Source: UBA7330 sp043554545 (GTDB taxonomy: Bacteria; Bacteroidota; Bacteroidia; Cytophagales; Cyclobacteriaceae). Taken from it: a stretch of DNA of 64,000 nt. Shown here one piece after another: positions 1-8,465 of this stretch. Both the position numbers and the translations under genes were made by a program. Each line of letters begins with the position of its first letter. Position 1 is the first letter of the stretch. The stretch covers positions 1,054,001 to 1,118,000 of the forward strand of contig CP121337.1 of NCBI GenBank assembly GCA_043554545.1. The letters are read 5' to 3'. A model generated the notes under the pieces. It worked only from the letters and a program-made list of their open reading frames with translations. It was not told where the DNA came from and searched no databases.

Positions 1-10
1 AAGATAAAAA

Positions 11-1786
11 TTGATCTTGAAGAGCACAGTTTATTTTGTTTTTTATATACTGGTAATCCATTCAGTCTTTGCTCAAAACCAAGACAAAGCAGATAGTCTG
101 ATTTTGCTTATGAAGAGTGGTGATTTCTCTGATTCCCAAAGATTTGAGATAATTGAGGATATCTCGTTCTATGATTCGCGTCCGGATACACTATTAATAT
201 ATTCGGATATGCTGATTCAAGCAACTGAAGACAAGTGGAAATTTCGTGGTCATTTCCAAAAAGGGAATGCCTATCGGTTAAAGGGAGACTATGACCTGGC
301 ATTTGAAAACTACTTCAAAGCTCTTGAATACGTAATCAAATTGCCTGATGGTTCCAGGGCAGCAGTCAACTCAGTCATTGCAGATACCTATTCTGTTCTT
401 GGTGATTCAAGAAATGCACTGAATTTCTATACAACCAGTATCGAGGAGTTGAGAAATAGCAGTGACTCCCTACAATTAGCCACGGTATTGTTGAATACTG
501 GAGATGAGTATCTTATGATCGAAAATCTGGATTCTGCATTGTTACTCTTCACAGAGGCAGACATTATTTTCAAGAGACTTGATTATGGGATAGGTGAATC
601 CTACGCGATGGGAAACATGGGCCTTGTATATGCCCAACAAGGAAGGTATGAGATGGCTGAATTAAGTCTGATTGATGCCGTGGATCGTCTAGATAAATTG
701 GGGGATACATATGCCGTTTCTGCTTTTCAATTAGATATGGCACAAATCTATTTTGATCTAGGATTGCATCGTTCTGCGTTAGGTTACTCATTAGATTCAT
801 ATGATTATGCATTTAACAATGGATTAAAAGAACAAATCAGAGATGCGTCCCACTTATTGTCTAAGATTTATGAACATATGGGGCGTTCAAAAAGGGCCCT
901 TGATTACTTGAGAACATACATTGCCTACAGAGATAGTCTGAACAATGAGTCCATCATTCAACAAATGTCTAACATCAGGCGTGATTTTGAGATTGCACAA
1001 TTAAAAGAGGAAGCAAATCTTAAGTCCATTCCGCAGCGGAATGCTTTTGAGGGAATACAAAATGTCAATCCAGAATATTACGCCCTTATCATTGGTGTTA
1101 ATAACTACAAATACAATGACTTGGGACTTAATGATTTGGAGCATCCTGTTTCAGATGGGCTCTCACTAAGTAAAACTTTGCTTACCAGGTATTTTTTTGA
1201 TCGTGACAAATTATTCTTCCTGGAAGATCCAACAAGATCTGAAATCATTCAGGCACTTGAGGATTTGTCAAGTACCATTACAGAGAAGGATAACTTGCTC
1301 GTCTTTTATGCTGGTCATGGTGTCTGGGATTCAAACTTAAGGGTGGGCTATTGGCTCCCTTCAGACGCGAAAAGTAATAGCAAAGCAAACTGGTTAAGTA
1401 ATAGTACGATTAGAGATTATATTTCAGGAATTCCCACTCGCCATACCTTACTCATCTCTGATGCCTGTTTTAGCGGAAGTATTTTTAAAACGCGTGAGGT
1501 AAATCAAAAATTGGAAGACTATGGATTCTATAAAGTCTATAAACTAAATAGTCGCAAAGCCATGACATCAGGGTCATTGGATACTGTCTCAGATGAAAGC
1601 GTATTTATGCGATATTTGGTCAGACAATTAGAAGCAAATGAGCGAGATTATTTACCTGCAAGGACCCTTTTTCATGAAATTGAAACTGTAGTAATAAACA
1701 ATACTTCAAATGTTCCTCAATATGGAACAATTCAAAATGCAGGCGATGAGGGAGGAGATTTTATCTTTATCCGGAAAAAAGAATAA
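11..1786 (+). CDS. Secreted TPR-caspase-like (C14) protein
   Basis: Predicted exported cysteine peptidase-like protein of 591 residues. A signal peptide (residues 1-21, ending SVFAQ) is followed by helical TPR-type repeats (about 25-330) and a caspase-like domain (about 355-585). The domain has the expected catalytic pair: His436 in the motif YAGHG and Cys486 in SDACFSG. The family (metacaspase/caspase-like) cleaves after basic or acidic residues; the target here is unknown, and the TPRs suggest a protein partner. There is no in-frame ATG before the signal peptide and an in-frame stop lies at 5-7, so the start is TTG at 11 or 17. It converges on the histidine kinase gene. Domain call is firm; function is not. 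Confidence 0.85.
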   Translation: MILKSTVYFVFYILVIHSVFAQNQDKADSLILLMKSGDFSDSQRFEIIEDISFYDSRPDTLLIYSDMLIQATEDKWKFRGHFQKGNAYRLKGDYDLAFENYFKALEYVIKLPDGSRAAVNSVIADTYSVLGDSRNALNFYTTSIEELRNSSDSLQLATVLLNTGDEYLMIENLDSALLLFTEADIIFKRLDYGIGESYAMGNMGLVYAQQGRYEMAELSLIDAVDRLDKLGDTYAVSAFQLDMAQIYFDLGLHRSALGYSLDSYDYAFNNGLKEQIRDASHLLSKIYEHMGRSKRALDYLRTYIAYRDSLNNESIIQQMSNIRRDFEIAQLKEEANLKSIPQRNAFEGIQNVNPEYYALIIGVNNYKYNDLGLNDLEHPVSDGLSLSKTLLTRYFFDRDKLFFLEDPTRSEIIQALEDLSSTITEKDNLLVFYAGHGVWDSNLRVGYWLPSDAKSNSKANWLSNSTIRDYISGIPTRHTLLISDACFSGSIFKTREVNQKLEDYGFYKVYKLNSRKAMTSGSLDTVSDESVFMRYLVRQLEANERDYLPARTLFHEIETVVINNTSNVPQYGTIQNAGDEGGDFIFIRKKE

Positions 1787-1815
1787 GCATGTTTATGAAG
1801 GGTGATAAGATGCTT
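1785..1815 (+). terminator. Weak hairpin after caspase-like gene
   Basis: AAGCAT (1785-1790) and ATGCTT (1810-1815) can pair, followed by a run of T. The stem is only 6 bp with a long loop, so this is a tentative terminator between two convergent genes. Confidence 0.3.
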
Positions 1816-1851
1816 TTTTAGGGCCTGCTTTGAGAACAAATAAAGTAATAA

Positions 1852-3507
1852 TTAATTTATCACTAGATGGTTTTGGTTTGCGCAACTCTTAGGCATAAGA
1901 ATATCAAATTGTGTACCTTCCCCGGGCTTGCTTTTTATTGTATATGATAATTCGTCAAGATTTAATAGGCTTAATGATAGACTTAAACCTAGTCCAGTAC
2001 CCACTTCACCTTGGGTTCCTGGGTTAGAATGCTGAATGGAACCTGATAAGATATCATGAATCTGCTTTTCAGTCATTCCAATTCCTTTATCAGAAACATT
2101 TACAGAGATCATACCATTCGATTCCTTTGCTGAAAAGGTGACTGTATCGCCTTTTTTAGAGAATTTTAATGCATTGTGAAGTAAGTTTCGAAATACCAGT
2201 CTTAGGTGGTTTGGATCGGCCCATACCTGGTAATAATCATTTCCGAGAATTTGAATCTGGATACCCTTTTCCTTTGCAAAATCTTCATGTATTTGGATAC
2301 ACTCTTGAATCAAGGAATTCAAGTCAACTAGCGACTTCGCTGCTTTCAGGCCCTCTAATTGGTATTTAGACCATTCTAATGTGGTGTTTAATGAGTAAAT
2401 AAGATTCTTTAGCTTTTCATTAATTTCATTTTTCACCATAACAAACTCTTCATCGGTTAATTGATTCTGTTTGTCCAATTCCATCGTTGTTGAAAGCATC
2501 GCCAATGGACTTCTGAGATCATGTGCAATGATTGAGAGTAATTTGTTTTTCGCATCATTTGCTTCCTTTAGTGAAGCTTCTGTCTGCTTAAGCGTGGTGA
2601 TATCCACAAGATATTGTGAAATAAATTCTACTTCCCCTTCTTTATTTTTTATTGGAACGTATTTTCCAGTAAAGAAATACTTTTGTCCGCCTAATTTAAT
2701 TTTTTCATTGAAGACAACAGGTCCTTTTTGGGTAGCCTGATCAAACCAGGGTTCGTGCTTTTTGAAAAGTTCTTTTGGTAGAATATCCTCAGCTTTAGCA
2801 CCGGTCATTTCTTCCCTGTTCAATTTCAAGCCTTCTGCAAATGGTAGGTTAAGTAGTTTGTACCGCTTCTCACGATCAATTAAACTCATCATTACAGGGA
2901 CATGATCTATCAAGGCATAAAGCATATCTTTTTGCTTAACCATTTTTCTTACGAGTTCTTTTTCATTGAACTTGTATATCTGTGCCAGAATGAAGATGGC
3001 TGAGATGTTCATGCCTGCAATAATCAAACGAATCGTAAATTCGGAATCGAAAGGTAATTGCTCATAAGTTCTTTGAATAAAATGTAAAGAGAAGAGACAG
3101 GTGGTTATTAAGAGTGTCTGTAAAACATTAGTTCTTGTTCGAAACAATAAGATAGCGGCAAGAATTAGTGGAAACATTAAATCCTTTACTCCTGTAAACC
3201 TAAGCTGAGTGAAATTGTAGTAGGTGGATAGACAAATGGCCAATAAGCATAGATAAATAAATACGTGTTTAGCAACTTGGTAATATGTGTGCCTCAATCC
3301 AACTAACAATATTAAAAGTCCTGCAATAATTCCATATCCGATTGAGGAATTAAACCAATTACCTTTAATGGTATTAATGATTGTTAGTGGAGCTATTATC
3401 ACAATTGAACCAAGAAGAAATGCATAGAAAATGCGTTTTTCTTTGGTTAGTGAATCGTCTGAATCTGATTCAATCCCAGCATATAAAATCTGACCGATAA
3501 ATCCCAT
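1852..3507 (-). CDS. Membrane PAS sensor histidine kinase
   Basis: Sensor kinase of 551 residues. Hydrophobic segments fill about residues 28-190 (roughly six membrane helices), a PAS domain lies at about 195-305, the HisKA helix carries phospho-acceptor His329 in AHDLRSP, and a HATPase domain ends with the G2 box GTGLGLSLS. No receiver domain is fused and no response regulator is next to it, so the partner lies elsewhere. The signal sensed is unknown. The gene is transcribed alone: a 198-bp gap separates its start from the gene behind it, and it converges with the caspase-like gene. Confidence 0.9.
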   Translation of the reverse strand: MGFIGQILYAGIESDSDDSLTKEKRIFYAFLLGSIVIIAPLTIINTIKGNWFNSSIGYGIIAGLLILLVGLRHTYYQVAKHVFIYLCLLAICLSTYYNFTQLRFTGVKDLMFPLILAAILLFRTRTNVLQTLLITTCLFSLHFIQRTYEQLPFDSEFTIRLIIAGMNISAIFILAQIYKFNEKELVRKMVKQKDMLYALIDHVPVMMSLIDREKRYKLLNLPFAEGLKLNREEMTGAKAEDILPKELFKKHEPWFDQATQKGPVVFNEKIKLGGQKYFFTGKYVPIKNKEGEVEFISQYLVDITTLKQTEASLKEANDAKNKLLSIIAHDLRSPLAMLSTTMELDKQNQLTDEEFVMVKNEINEKLKNLIYSLNTTLEWSKYQLEGLKAAKSLVDLNSLIQECIQIHEDFAKEKGIQIQILGNDYYQVWADPNHLRLVFRNLLHNALKFSKKGDTVTFSAKESNGMISVNVSDKGIGMTEKQIHDILSGSIQHSNPGTQGEVGTGLGLSLSLSLLNLDELSYTIKSKPGEGTQFDILMPKSCANQNHLVIN

Positions 3508-3705
3508 TTAAGGATGTTTACAATTTTTATTTAGTATGCAAGCTGAGATATGGTATTAATTTAAATACAATATCCTGATATAAGTGGTAGCTGGTCAAAT
3601 TATGCTAATACAGTAAAATTAGTTAGAATACTTAATAAATGATCATGGCTGCTAGTCGAAGTGCTGAAAATTCAGAAAAAGTACAATTTCACTTAAGTAT
3701 AATAC

Positions 3706-5955
3706 CTATTTTATCAGCCCTTGGTATCTTCCCATCCAATAGGGCAACAACCAAAAGACCGGCTCTCTTTCCTGAAAGGGGAGCCCCGCAATGGCATAGT
3801 AAGGGTTTTTATCCCACCTGATCGTCCGATATTCACTCGGAGGTCTTAATTCACTTACCTGAACCTCTTCGAGGATAGGTGATCTTACCAATTGAAGGTC
3901 TTCTCTTCTCCCATTGTCAATTTGCCAATCAATCAGATCGAGGGGAGCATCCTGTAAGAAGGAAATAGATGCATCTAACTCCTCTGTTCCATTGGTTAGG
4001 ATATTATAGGTGAAATTTAACAGTGGGCTTTTAGTTTCCTTAAACTTTTCGAACCATTGATTTAGGTGGCTTGTATATTCCTCTTTCAAATTTGGATCTT
4101 TTTCAAGATTGATCAAGGCTGGGTAAATATATAGGGCCAAATAGATGTCAAAATAGGTTTCCCAAGCTGGGTTGGTAGTATATAATGACTTGGCATTTTC
4201 CAGGTAACCTTCATCGTTGATGAGCTTTAGATAAGACTCCTGATATTTCATGTCCTGAGTGATTTCATAGGCAAATTTGAGGAATGATAAGATTTCGAGG
4301 GAATTCAACGGTTTTTCAGGAGACCATTCTGGATCACCGTTCAAGCTTTTTGGTGACCAAACGCCCCATTTAGTGTGGGTCCCGTCAACATCTACCAGGT
4401 TAAAATCATTTCGAATTAAATGATCCATGATCTCACTTACATGATTTGCAACTCTCTGCTTTTCAGCTTCATCTGCCACAAGGTAGTAGTACCAATAATA
4501 TCCAAAGAAGTGTCCATCAAGTTCGTCACTACTGGTGTCGCCTTTCCATTTCCATTTTCCATCTTTTGAAAGATGCCATCTTACTTCTACTGGCTTGTGT
4601 CGTGGGTTATTGATTAATTCTTCAGCCTCTTGTTGGGGAGTATAGCTTCTGTTCATGTCATGCATGACCTCCCAATCAGCAGGCACAACTGTTCTTGCAA
4701 AGAAGCCATCAGTGTCAGTAACCTCTCTTAAAAACTGCAGGAAATTAAACGCTTTTTTAGCTCTTTCTTTTGCTTCATTGCTCCCCGTTACGGCGTACCG
4801 GAATGATTCCATTGCCAGGTACATGGCATTATATTCTCCATCATTGTCATCGTCATCAGGAATAAGAGTAGAAGTGTCGCCCGGAACTTCCAGTCTGAAC
4901 CTTCCAACAATCCAGGGCTCTCTTACCAGTCTTGGGATCATGTATTCATAATAATATGCTGCTTTCTGGGCGAGCGTCATTATTTTTTTCTTGATTACAC
5001 TTACTCCATTAGCCGTGGCAACCCAGGCACTCCCATCTTCATCGAAGGAGATATCTCTCACCTCATCCGACATGAGCCATCGTCTGCTATGTCTGACTGA
5101 ATACGCTTCTTTGCCTGGTGTAAAACGGGTGATCCCATATTGAGTTCCAACCCAGATCCCTCCGTCAGGTGCTTTCCTGACTACATTAACTTCTGAATGA
5201 GGAATCCCATTTTCTGGTCTTTTAAAATCAATGACTTCATCATTGGTTCTGATCGTAACTCCTCCCAGGCCACCTACCCAAAGATTTCCCAGACTATCAA
5301 TATCAATGCCTCTTACGTAAGAAGAGATCAGGTCTTCATTTTTATTGTAAAGGGTTGTGCCTTCCTCATTACAGTGATACAGTCCCACATCCGTTCCAAT
5401 CCAAAGCCCTTTTGCTCCGTCTGAAATAGCCGCCCTTATACTTCTGGCTTTCGTGTACTCCTTTTTTTTCCATTGATTTTCTTGGTAAAGCCAGATTCCT
5501 TTTGGACCCAAAACATAAACGCCCTCCGGTGCTGTGACAATTTTAGCTATTGGTCCAACTGGGCCCTCCATTTTGGATAAGGATCCATCTAGGTTAGTAT
5601 ACACGCCATTCCAGGTGGCTATCCAGACCTTGTTGTTTTGATCAAAATCTACATCATAAGCAGGCCCTTGATTTTGTCCTGAAATCATCAGGGCAAAGGT
5701 CTTTTCCGCATTAAGCTTTCTATAGACGCCATCTTTGGTAGCTACCCAAATATCTTTACTCCTATTTAGTTTGACAGCTCGTACGTCATTTGCATCTTCA
5801 CTTCTTTGACTAATTAGAAAGCCTTGATGATACTCCTGAATGAAAGGGGTATCAGTATGACTGATTTTTTCTTCCAGGTGACCTTCTTCCGCAGGTTTTT
5901 GACAATTCGTTAAGACTAGAGCAGTAAAAAACCCAATAAAATATATGCTATTCAT
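3706..5955 (-). CDS. Lipoprotein: regulator-type beta-propeller + alpha/alpha toroid domain, unknown enzyme
   Basis: 749-residue lipoprotein (lipobox VLTNC near residue 19). Residues about 45-325 carry at least six Reg_prop-type blades with the pattern W-V/I-A/G-T-x-x-G-V (for example DIWVATKDGVY, GLWIGTDVGLY). Unlike hybrid sensor proteins there is no membrane helix or kinase after the propeller. Residues about 330-749 form an all-helical region rich in Trp/Tyr, typical of an (alpha/alpha)6 toroid, with GDTSSDE (Glu478), DVDGTHTKWGVW, DNGRREDL and the C-terminal PYWMGRY. The same motifs occur in the proteins at 48165-50480 and 63480-64000. A role as a cell-surface glycosidase or lyase is inferred from fold and context. 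Last gene of the minus-strand operon, 61 bp after the BNR gene. Confidence 0.7.
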   Translation of the reverse strand: MNSIYFIGFFTALVLTNCQKPAEEGHLEEKISHTDTPFIQEYHQGFLISQRSEDANDVRAVKLNRSKDIWVATKDGVYRKLNAEKTFALMISGQNQGPAYDVDFDQNNKVWIATWNGVYTNLDGSLSKMEGPVGPIAKIVTAPEGVYVLGPKGIWLYQENQWKKKEYTKARSIRAAISDGAKGLWIGTDVGLYHCNEEGTTLYNKNEDLISSYVRGIDIDSLGNLWVGGLGGVTIRTNDEVIDFKRPENGIPHSEVNVVRKAPDGGIWVGTQYGITRFTPGKEAYSVRHSRRWLMSDEVRDISFDEDGSAWVATANGVSVIKKKIMTLAQKAAYYYEYMIPRLVREPWIVGRFRLEVPGDTSTLIPDDDDNDGEYNAMYLAMESFRYAVTGSNEAKERAKKAFNFLQFLREVTDTDGFFARTVVPADWEVMHDMNRSYTPQQEAEELINNPRHKPVEVRWHLSKDGKWKWKGDTSSDELDGHFFGYYWYYYLVADEAEKQRVANHVSEIMDHLIRNDFNLVDVDGTHTKWGVWSPKSLNGDPEWSPEKPLNSLEILSFLKFAYEITQDMKYQESYLKLINDEGYLENAKSLYTTNPAWETYFDIYLALYIYPALINLEKDPNLKEEYTSHLNQWFEKFKETKSPLLNFTYNILTNGTEELDASISFLQDAPLDLIDWQIDNGRREDLQLVRSPILEEVQVSELRPPSEYRTIRWDKNPYYAIAGLPFQEREPVFWLLPYWMGRYQGLIK

Positions 5956-6016
5956 GGCCTGAATTTCGTGTTGTTGATCTAAACATTTTCTATTGGTTTA
6001 AATGGATTGTTTGTAA

Positions 6017-7372
6017 TTATTTTTTAACCCAACCCACAGGGAATGAGGCATATTTGATTGTTTTGTGTGGCCCTCCGTCCCGGTCTTTATGATGAAAACT
6101 ATATACGGTATGAATATGTCCATCAGCTCCCTGGATAATTGCAGGATAGTGGCTTTGGGTCGCCTGATCACCGCGGTCATCATATTCAATCTTCTTTTTC
6201 CATTTCCAGGATTTACCTTCATCATCTGAGATGGCTACGGTCAGGTCGTGGCGTCCCTCTTCTGTCTCATTATAAATCATGATCCACTCTCCAGTATTTA
6301 GCGTGGTCATATCAAAACCTGCACCTGAATTGGGAATGGAGGTGTCCTTTGCTATTGACCAGGAAAATCCTCCATCCAGTGAATTGGTTAATTGCATTCT
6401 CTTAGGTGGTGGACCATTGTCACGTAAATAGGCCGCAAGACTACCGTCTTTTGAAATGGCAATTGTAGGCTGAATACCAATTCCTCCCATCACAGGGTTA
6501 CTAAATTGCCAGGTCTCTCCAAAGTCATCCGTAATAGCAAAAAGAGAGCAATTAAAACCATCCGAATATAGTGGCACAATGATTCTGTCTCTGATGATTA
6601 AAGGCTTGTTTTTAGTTTGCCACCCAATGCGACGGCTTAAAGGGTACCCTAAAGAAACACTTTGTTCTTCTCCATCTATTTTTAACCGGCCACTGCGGAT
6701 CATATTCTGTCCTCCAGCCAAACTGTCCATGTTACGTCTATAACCTTCCCATCTTGGCTTTAATTGACTTTGCTGTTCTACTGTAAGCTTCGACAATAAT
6801 TCACCATAAAGGTATTCTTCATAAGCATCTAATTGGTTTTTCACTTCGGTCACAAAACGATCTCCTGGTTGGATCCCACGCTCTGTTTTATCACCAGGTT
6901 TGACTAAAATAATATCCTGCCAGGACCATACGGGAGCACCAGGGTTTATGTAATCTTCACTAATTCGATATTTCGGAATGGAGGTTTCCCATTGATTGGC
7001 AAGTACCGGATACCACATCAACCACAACCGGTCTTTAGTATCCATGAAGAGAACCGGGTTGATATCTGGGAATTCGGGAGTATCTGCCATTAGGAATGTT
7101 TCAGACCATATCGTATCGCCCTTTTTAAGTCGGGAACCCATGATGCGTACGTCATCTGCCCACCGTTCGCCAGAACCCTGAAACCAGGCTGAAAGCAGGT
7201 CTCCATTGGGTAATTCGACGACGGTTGGGCCATGTACATGTTCTCCCTGCAAAGGGAAAATAATTTGCGACTCCAGAGTTATAGGCAAATCTTCTTTTTT
7301 CGTGCTGCAACTCCATTGAAGCAGAATCAAAAAGAAAATACTTAGATAATAAGATAGATTTGGTCTGATCAA
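6017..7372 (-). CDS. BNR/sialidase-fold lipoprotein
   Basis: 451-residue lipoprotein (lipobox LQWSC) with a six-bladed sialidase-type propeller (BNR_2). Asp-box-like motifs are visible: TDDFGETWQFS, NSLDGGFSWS and SDDEGKSWKW. The N-terminal part has the segment HGPTVVELPNGDLLSAW, common in Bacteroidota BNR hydrolases of utilisation loci. The family includes sialidases but also enzymes on other sugars, so the substrate is open. No ATG precedes the signal peptide and the reading frame is closed by TAG just upstream, so the start is TTG at 7372. It sits between the ChbG deacetylase and the propeller/toroid gene, a pairing seen again at 61696-64000. Confidence 0.75.
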   Translation of the reverse strand: MIRPNLSYYLSIFFLILLQWSCSTKKEDLPITLESQIIFPLQGEHVHGPTVVELPNGDLLSAWFQGSGERWADDVRIMGSRLKKGDTIWSETFLMADTPEFPDINPVLFMDTKDRLWLMWYPVLANQWETSIPKYRISEDYINPGAPVWSWQDIILVKPGDKTERGIQPGDRFVTEVKNQLDAYEEYLYGELLSKLTVEQQSQLKPRWEGYRRNMDSLAGGQNMIRSGRLKIDGEEQSVSLGYPLSRRIGWQTKNKPLIIRDRIIVPLYSDGFNCSLFAITDDFGETWQFSNPVMGGIGIQPTIAISKDGSLAAYLRDNGPPPKRMQLTNSLDGGFSWSIAKDTSIPNSGAGFDMTTLNTGEWIMIYNETEEGRHDLTVAISDDEGKSWKWKKKIEYDDRGDQATQSHYPAIIQGADGHIHTVYSFHHKDRDGGPHKTIKYASFPVGWVKK

Positions 7373-7431
7373 AATTTGTTGATTTACAGTCTAATGGATT
7401 AACCTTTTTATTTATTACTTACGCTGTTAGC

Positions 7432-8436
7432 TTATGAATTGAAACGTTTCATGATCTCTTTCCAATTGGTGAAAATGATTCCCTCATCCTCGAAGAACTT
7501 CTTCATTTCAGGATCTGAAAACATTTGAGATTCCCAGATTCTCTGCTGCCAGGATCCGGTGATAGTTTTTAATTGTTCAGTATCTACTGAAGGATGAAAA
7601 ATAATTTCGGTAAGTCCTGGCTCAAGAGATCGTACGAGTTCCTTGAATACAGCCAATTTTTCTTCGTAGGTTTTGGCATTGGTAGGAGCACTGGTGAAAT
7701 TGTCAACCTTTGGCAAGGTATAGGTTGCCATAAAATCAACTACATCATCAGTAATCGGATATCCTGCTTCGCGGAATTTGCTGACTACTTCTGGGTTAGA
7801 TAGATCAATTGCATTTGCTGGAATCCCATATTCCATGGCAATACTTAGATATCGTTTCATGAATTCTGGTGATCCAAATAAAGTACCCATATGAGTATCG
7901 ATGTGATCAGGACGGTATCCAAGTGCAATTGACTTTTCTATCTGCGCGCGTACTTCTTTTTCCACCTCATCGGGAGATGCATTCATCACTACCTCTTCTA
8001 CACTCCTCCATAGTTTACCTTCACTATCAATCAGTCCTGGAACTTCTTCAACTGGAGAGACAGAAGGCCAACGCCAAGTCTTCCATTCGCTGGTCAATGC
8101 CAGGTGTAAGCCCATATCTATTTCTGGATGTTCGATTGCCCACGCAATAATTTCTTCAAAATTAGGACAGGGAGGCATGGCTGCTGCTGATTGAATATCG
8201 CCAGCTAATAAGTATTTTTTTGCGGCAATGTTGGCTTCTGGACACATGCCGATGTCATCTGCATGAAGCATAATGACTTTTTTTCCAGCGGGATAACCCA
8301 ATCTTTCAGCCCAGTTGGCAGGAGCTTCCGTCGCGTTGTCAGCTTGCTGATCATTATTGGTTTGTGTTTGTTGGCTGCATGATGTTATCATGAACAAAGC
8401 GCTAAATAACAGTGAGTAGAATAGTTTGATTTGCAT
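7432..8436 (-). CDS. ChbG/YdjC-family carbohydrate deacetylase (lipoprotein)
   Basis: 334-residue lipoprotein (lipobox MITSC) with a YdjC/ChbG domain. Known members remove an N-acetyl group from diacetylchitobiose-type oligosaccharides with a divalent metal. Visible metal/catalytic motifs: LHADDIGMC (His58, Asp60, Asp61), GLHLALTSEW (His111) and HIDTHMG. The E. coli enzyme is cytoplasmic; this one carries an export signal, so it acts outside the cytoplasm. It lies in the seven-gene minus operon between a metallophosphoesterase and a BNR protein. A role in deacetylating amino-sugar units of the substrate is inferred; it would feed the GH2 glucosaminidase-type enzyme at 50721-53429. Confidence 0.85.
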   Translation of the reverse strand: MQIKLFYSLLFSALFMITSCSQQTQTNNDQQADNATEAPANWAERLGYPAGKKVIMLHADDIGMCPEANIAAKKYLLAGDIQSAAAMPPCPNFEEIIAWAIEHPEIDMGLHLALTSEWKTWRWPSVSPVEEVPGLIDSEGKLWRSVEEVVMNASPDEVEKEVRAQIEKSIALGYRPDHIDTHMGTLFGSPEFMKRYLSIAMEYGIPANAIDLSNPEVVSKFREAGYPITDDVVDFMATYTLPKVDNFTSAPTNAKTYEEKLAVFKELVRSLEPGLTEIIFHPSVDTEQLKTITGSWQQRIWESQMFSDPEMKKFFEDEGIIFTNWKEIMKRFNS

Positions 8437-8465
8437 GGTGTTTTTTATATAATACTGATAAAACC

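Noticed and set aside
11..3507. Defence island (caspase plus kinase)
   Set aside because: The caspase-like protein is exported, genes are convergent and no typical defence partner is present.
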